This document shows positions 7,201 through 9,890 of a stretch of DNA of 9,890 bases, piece by piece. The position numbers and the translations under genes were made by a program. This DNA is from DATGEO01 sp035310015 (GTDB lineage: Bacteria > Chloroflexota > Dormibacteria > Dormibacterales > Dormibacteraceae): the NCBI GenBank assembly GCA_035310015.1, contig DATGEO010000052.1, forward strand, positions 1-9,890, read 5' to 3'. The notes under the pieces were generated by a model, which searched no databases, was not told the DNA's origin, and worked only from the letters and a program-made list of their open reading frames with translations. Each line of letters begins with the position of its first letter. Positions within the stretch are counted from its first letter, which is position 1.

Positions 7201-7998
7201 CTACACGTCCATCAGCGCCTTGCGCTGGGCGCCGTCGATCGGAATGTGCGCGCCGTTGATGAACGCCGCGCGCGGCGAAGCGAGAAACGCGACCAGTGAC
7301 GCGACCTCATGCGGCTCGGCGATGCGGTGGAACGGGATCGAGGAGAGGGCGAGATCGTGGGCCTGCTTCTGGTCGACCTTCTTGTCGCGCGCGAACGCTT
7401 TCTCCAGGCCGTCCCAACGGTCGGTGTTGACCGGGCCCGGGTTGACGGTGTTGATGCGCACGCCGTAGCGCCCGTACTGCTCCGCGACCGACGACGCGAA
7501 GTTGATGTCCGCCGCGTTGGCGACGCCGGCGGTCATCTCCCAGTAGCTCGGCTTCAGGCCGTCGTTGCCCACGACCAGGACGATGGCGCCCTCGCCGCGC
7601 TCGCGCATGTGCGGGATCACGGCGCGGACGGAGCGCACGTAGCCCATGAACTTCAGGTTCAGGCTCGACATCCACTGCTCCTCGGTGAGCTCCTCGAGCA
7701 GGCCGCCGGGCGAGCTGCCCGCGCAGGTGATCAGGATGTCGATGCGTCCGAATTTCTTCAGCGTCTCTTTGACGCAGTGCTCGACGTCCTCGCTCTTGCT
7801 CATGTCGCCCACCATCGGCACGACCTCGCGCTGCGTCATCGCGGTGATCTCGCGCGCCGTGTCCTCCAGCGGCTGCTCGGTGCGGGCGGTGATGACGACG
7901 TGCGCGCCTTCGCGGGCGAGCTCCTCGGCAACGGCGCGCCCGATCCCCTTGCTGGCCCCTGTCACCAATGCGACCTTGTCCGTCAGCTGCAGATCCAT
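7201..7998 (-). CDS. SDR-family oxidoreductase with altered catalytic residues
   Basis: Rossmann-fold short-chain dehydrogenase/reductase homologue, 265 residues. The dinucleotide-binding motif TGASKGIG is at 13-20. TARTE (38-42) after the second strand leans towards NADP(H). TCAG (91-94) replaces the usual NNAG, and N114 in LNLKFM keeps the structural asparagine. NPGPVNTDRW (186-195) is the normal loop after the active site. The catalytic region is odd: the strand that usually ends in Ser-Ser reads VVGNDG (142-147), and Y152 is followed at +4 by T156 instead of Lys, with N161-A162-A163 further on. It may belong to an atypical SDR subgroup using other residues, or be a binding protein. The ATG at 7998 lies 33 bases after the acyl-CoA synthetase stop on the same strand, so the two are probably co-transcribed. 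The substrate is unknown; a 3-oxoacyl or hydroxyacyl-CoA is plausible from the neighbour. Confidence 0.88.
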   Translation of the reverse strand: MDLQLTDKVALVTGASKGIGRAVAEELAREGAHVVITARTEQPLEDTAREITAMTQREVVPMVGDMSKSEDVEHCVKETLKKFGRIDILITCAGSSPGGLLEELTEEQWMSSLNLKFMGYVRSVRAVIPHMRERGEGAIVLVVGNDGLKPSYWEMTAGVANAADINFASSVAEQYGRYGVRINTVNPGPVNTDRWDGLEKAFARDKKVDQKQAHDLALSSIPFHRIAEPHEVASLVAFLASPRAAFINGAHIPIDGAQRKALMDV

Positions 7999-8031
7999 GG
8001 CCGCAATTGTGCCCCCGCCCGGTGCAATCGA

Positions 8032-9366
8032 TCAGGCCGGTGAGGTCAGGCGCTTGCGGTCGATCTTGCCCACGGGGTTGCGCGGCAGCTCGCTCACCTC
8101 GTGGATCGCCTTCGGCGTCTTGTGCGGGGCGAGGTGCGCGCGGGCGTGCCGGATGAGCTCGCTCGCGTCGAAGGCCTCGCCCGGCTTGAGGACGACCCAG
8201 GCCGTGACCTCCTCGCCCCACCGTTCGCTCGGGACGCCGGCGACGGCGGCCTCCGCGACCGACGGGTGCTCCTCGAGGACCGCCTCTACCTCTCGCGGGT
8301 GGACCTTCAGCCCGCCGGTGATGACGATCTCCTTCAAGCGCCCCACGATCATCAGCTCGCCCGACGCCTCGTCGAGCGCCCCGATGTCGCCGGTGCGGAA
8401 CCATCCGTCCGTGTACACCTGGGGACCTTGCAGCTCGATCTCGCCGTCCTCGGCCAGGCGCACCAGCACGCCGGGCAGGGGGATGCCGACGCTGCCGGCG
8501 CCGTGCACGCCGCCGTACACCTGCGACGTGTCCAGACCCGACTCGGTCAGGCCGTAGCGCACCAGCGGGACGTGCCCGAGCGCGTGGGCCGCGGCCCGGG
8601 CGGCCTCCGCGCTGAGGGACGCCGAGCCGCTGACGCAAAGCCGGAGCCGGTTGCGCATGGGCGGGGAGCCGGCGAGGCGCTGATACATGGTCGGCACGCC
8701 GAACAGCACCGACGCGCCGGAGGTGTCGAGCGCGGCGGCCAGCGCCTCGGGCGAGAAACGGGCAAGGAGGCACAGGCGCGAGCCCGCGATCAGGGTCGCG
8801 TGCAGGCCGTTGAGGCCGTGAAGGTGGAACAGCGGCAGGCCGTGGACCAGCACGTCGTCTGCCGACCAGCGCCACGCGGCCATCGCCGCGCGGACCGACG
8901 TGAGCAGGTTGCGATGGGTCAGCGGGACCGCCTTCGGCGCGCCGGTGGTACCCGAGGTGAAGGCGATCAGCGCAACGTCGTCTCCAGCCTGCGTCGCGCC
9001 GGCCGCCGACATCAAGCGGTCGCGCTCCTCGCGCGTGTAGGCGGGGTTCAGCGGCACCGCGATCGCGCCGGCTCGCAGGATGCCCAGGTAGGTGCCGATC
9101 CAGCGCGCCGACACCGGCTCCGCGAGGGCTACCGGCGTGCCGCGATCGATGCCGGCAGCCGCGTGCGTGGCCATCTCGTCGATCTCGGCGAAGGTCAGCG
9201 ACTCGCCGCCGATGGTCACCGCGACGGCGTCGGGCCGTTCGAGGGCCGTGCGGTGCGCGAAGTCGTGAATCGTGCCCTCCCCCAGCGAAGCCACGAACGC
9301 GTCGAGGTCGGCGACTTCGGGCACGTGCCGCCTCCACGCCTCACGGCTCCAGGAGCCCCAATCCAT
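8032..9366 (-). CDS. AMP-forming acyl-CoA synthetase, MatB-like
   Basis: ANL-superfamily ligase expected to activate a carboxylic acid with ATP to an acyl-adenylate and then to the CoA thioester. Motifs in order are the phosphate loop AFTSGTTGAPK (135-145), LPLFHLHGLNG (177-187), LFGVPTMY (221-228), RYGLTE (270-275), GWFRTGDIG (321-329) with the hinge-preceding aspartate, GRLKEIVITGGLKVHP (342-357), and the C-terminal catalytic lysine K434 in NPVGKIDR. At 444 residues it is short for the superfamily (about 500-550), mainly between the N-terminal half and the phosphate loop. LPLFHLHG, RFS, GVPTMY and RYG-TE followed by D-TS closely resemble malonyl-CoA synthetase (MatB), including R270, which in MatB contacts the free carboxylate. 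A small dicarboxylate substrate is therefore possible but unproven. The frame is open to 9714, but the ATG at 9366 was chosen because homology starts there and the upstream stretch belongs to the divergent hydrolase. Confidence 0.9.
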   Translation of the reverse strand: MDWGSWSREAWRRHVPEVADLDAFVASLGEGTIHDFAHRTALERPDAVAVTIGGESLTFAEIDEMATHAAAGIDRGTPVALAEPVSARWIGTYLGILRAGAIAVPLNPAYTREERDRLMSAAGATQAGDDVALIAFTSGTTGAPKAVPLTHRNLLTSVRAAMAAWRWSADDVLVHGLPLFHLHGLNGLHATLIAGSRLCLLARFSPEALAAALDTSGASVLFGVPTMYQRLAGSPPMRNRLRLCVSGSASLSAEAARAAAHALGHVPLVRYGLTESGLDTSQVYGGVHGAGSVGIPLPGVLVRLAEDGEIELQGPQVYTDGWFRTGDIGALDEASGELMIVGRLKEIVITGGLKVHPREVEAVLEEHPSVAEAAVAGVPSERWGEEVTAWVVLKPGEAFDASELIRHARAHLAPHKTPKAIHEVSELPRNPVGKIDRKRLTSPA

Positions 9367-9387
9367 CGTGAGCGAAGATAGTCCGCG
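9367..9387. promoter_or_regulatory. 21-base divergent start region with overlapping -10 candidates
   Basis: Only 21 bases separate the ATG codons of the acyl-CoA synthetase (-) and the alpha/beta hydrolase (+). On the minus strand TATCTT (9380-9375) fits TANNNT and ends 8 bases before the synthetase ATG. On the plus strand GATAGT (9377-9382) is a weaker -10 candidate 5 bases before the hydrolase ATG. The two boxes overlap. No Shine-Dalgarno is visible on either side, so leaderless transcripts are likely. Confidence 0.35.
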
Positions 9388-9890
9388 ATGCCGAAGGCCC
9401 GCGCGCGCGACGGCGTGCAGCTGCACTGGGAGGAGGCCGGCGCGGGCGAGCCGCTGCTGTTCGTGCACGAGTTCGCGGGCGACCATCGCAGCTGGGCGGG
9501 ACAGGTCGCGCACTTCTCGCGCCGCTTTCGCTGCATCACGTACGCGGCCCGCGGCTATCCGCCGTCGGAGGTGCCCCGCGACGTGGCGGCCTACTCGCAG
9601 GCGCAAGCCGTCGAGGACGCGGTCGCGGTGCTCGACGCCGCGGAAGCGCAGACCGCGCACGTCGTCGGGCTGTCCATGGGCGGCTTCGCCGCCCTCCACC
9701 TGGTGCTGCGCCACCCCGGCCGGGTTAGGTCGGCGGTGGTCGCAGGCGCCGGCTACGGGGCGCAGCCGGAGCGGCAGGAGCAGTTCCGGCGGGAGAGCAT
9801 GGCCATCGCCGGCGCGATCGAGCGCGACGGCATGGCGAAGTTCGCCGAGGGTTATGCGGTCGGTCCGGCGCGCGTGCAGCTGCAGAACAA
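9388..9890 (+). CDS. Alpha/beta hydrolase (3' end outside the window)
   Basis: N-terminal 167 residues of an alpha/beta-hydrolase-fold enzyme; the frame is still open at the window edge. Visible parts are the oxyanion-loop string FVHEFAGDHRSW (25-36), the early-strand motif ITYAARGYPPS (50-60), and the nucleophile elbow GLSMGG (94-99) with S96 as the catalytic serine. The acid and histidine of the triad lie beyond the window. A usual length of 250-280 residues means about 60 percent is seen. The ATG at 9388 is the first start after the divergent gap and fits the family N-terminus (short strand, then HWEEAG). The neighbours, an acyl-CoA synthetase and an SDR, suggest a lactone, ester or thioester substrate, which remains a guess. 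No signal peptide is seen, so it is likely cytoplasmic. Confidence 0.88.
   Translation, partial: MPKARARDGVQLHWEEAGAGEPLLFVHEFAGDHRSWAGQVAHFSRRFRCITYAARGYPPSEVPRDVAAYSQAQAVEDAVAVLDAAEAQTAHVVGLSMGGFAALHLVLRHPGRVRSAVVAGAGYGAQPERQEQFRRESMAIAGAIERDGMAKFAEGYAVGPARVQLQN

Noticed and set aside
7307..9337. Very long - strand open frame (676 codons) across the ligase and SDR
   Set aside because: It runs out of frame through two genes with complete motif sets and reads as low-complexity Arg/Ala/Gly sequence, so it is a frame shadow.
9367..9714. N-terminal extension of the acyl-CoA synthetase
   Set aside because: It would be antisense to the alpha/beta hydrolase, which carries clear family motifs, and ligase similarity starts at 9366.

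Overview
The window is high-GC bacterial DNA, densely coded on both strands. An actinobacterial origin is the best fit. The evidence is a DUF222/HNH (13E12-type) protein at the left end, strong G/C preference at third codon positions, and several genes whose starts look leaderless. The soil classes Thermoleophilia or Rubrobacteria are a guess from overall flavour, not proven by any single marker. No rRNA, tRNA, CRISPR array, insertion sequence or clear rho-independent terminator was seen.

Left part (1-1121, + strand): one DUF222/HNH endonuclease-like protein. Its 3' end overlaps, tail to tail, the end of the next transcription unit.

Central part (1084-5415, - strand; transcription runs right to left): a compact four-gene operon. 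In order of transcription it holds an NCS1-family nucleobase/allantoin permease, a small DUF3830-type protein (cyclophilin-like family, function unknown), an M20 metallopeptidase of the allantoate amidohydrolase type, and an allantoinase. All three internal junctions are 4-base start/stop overlaps: ATAA, GTGA and GTGA. The chemistry reads as import of allantoin (or a related ureide), ring opening to allantoate, and hydrolysis of allantoate with nitrogen release. The later enzymes (ureidoglycine aminohydrolase, ureidoglycolate lyase or dehydrogenase) are not in the window, and the DUF3830 protein is the one member without a role. Its start appears to be the rare codon ATA.

Divergent region (5416-5667, 252 bases): between the permease and a CodA-type amidohydrolase. 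It holds a ribosome binding site and a candidate -10 box for the permease. It also holds a roughly 115-base element (5499-5613) with imperfect terminal inverted repeats and internal hairpins, a perfect 14-base palindrome (5625-5638), and a TANNNT box 8 bases before the codA-like start. This layout suggests the two nucleobase/ureide units may be regulated together.

Right-centre (5668-7189, + strand): a cytosine deaminase-like amidohydrolase followed after 10 bases by a small TraR/DksA-type C4 zinc-finger protein.

Right part (7201-9890): an SDR-fold oxidoreductase whose usual Ser and Lys catalytic residues appear replaced, preceded on the same (-) strand by a short MatB-like AMP-forming acyl-CoA synthetase. 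An alpha/beta hydrolase starts only 21 bases away in the opposite direction and runs off the window end. These three look like a small acyl-CoA or organic-acid module with unknown substrates.
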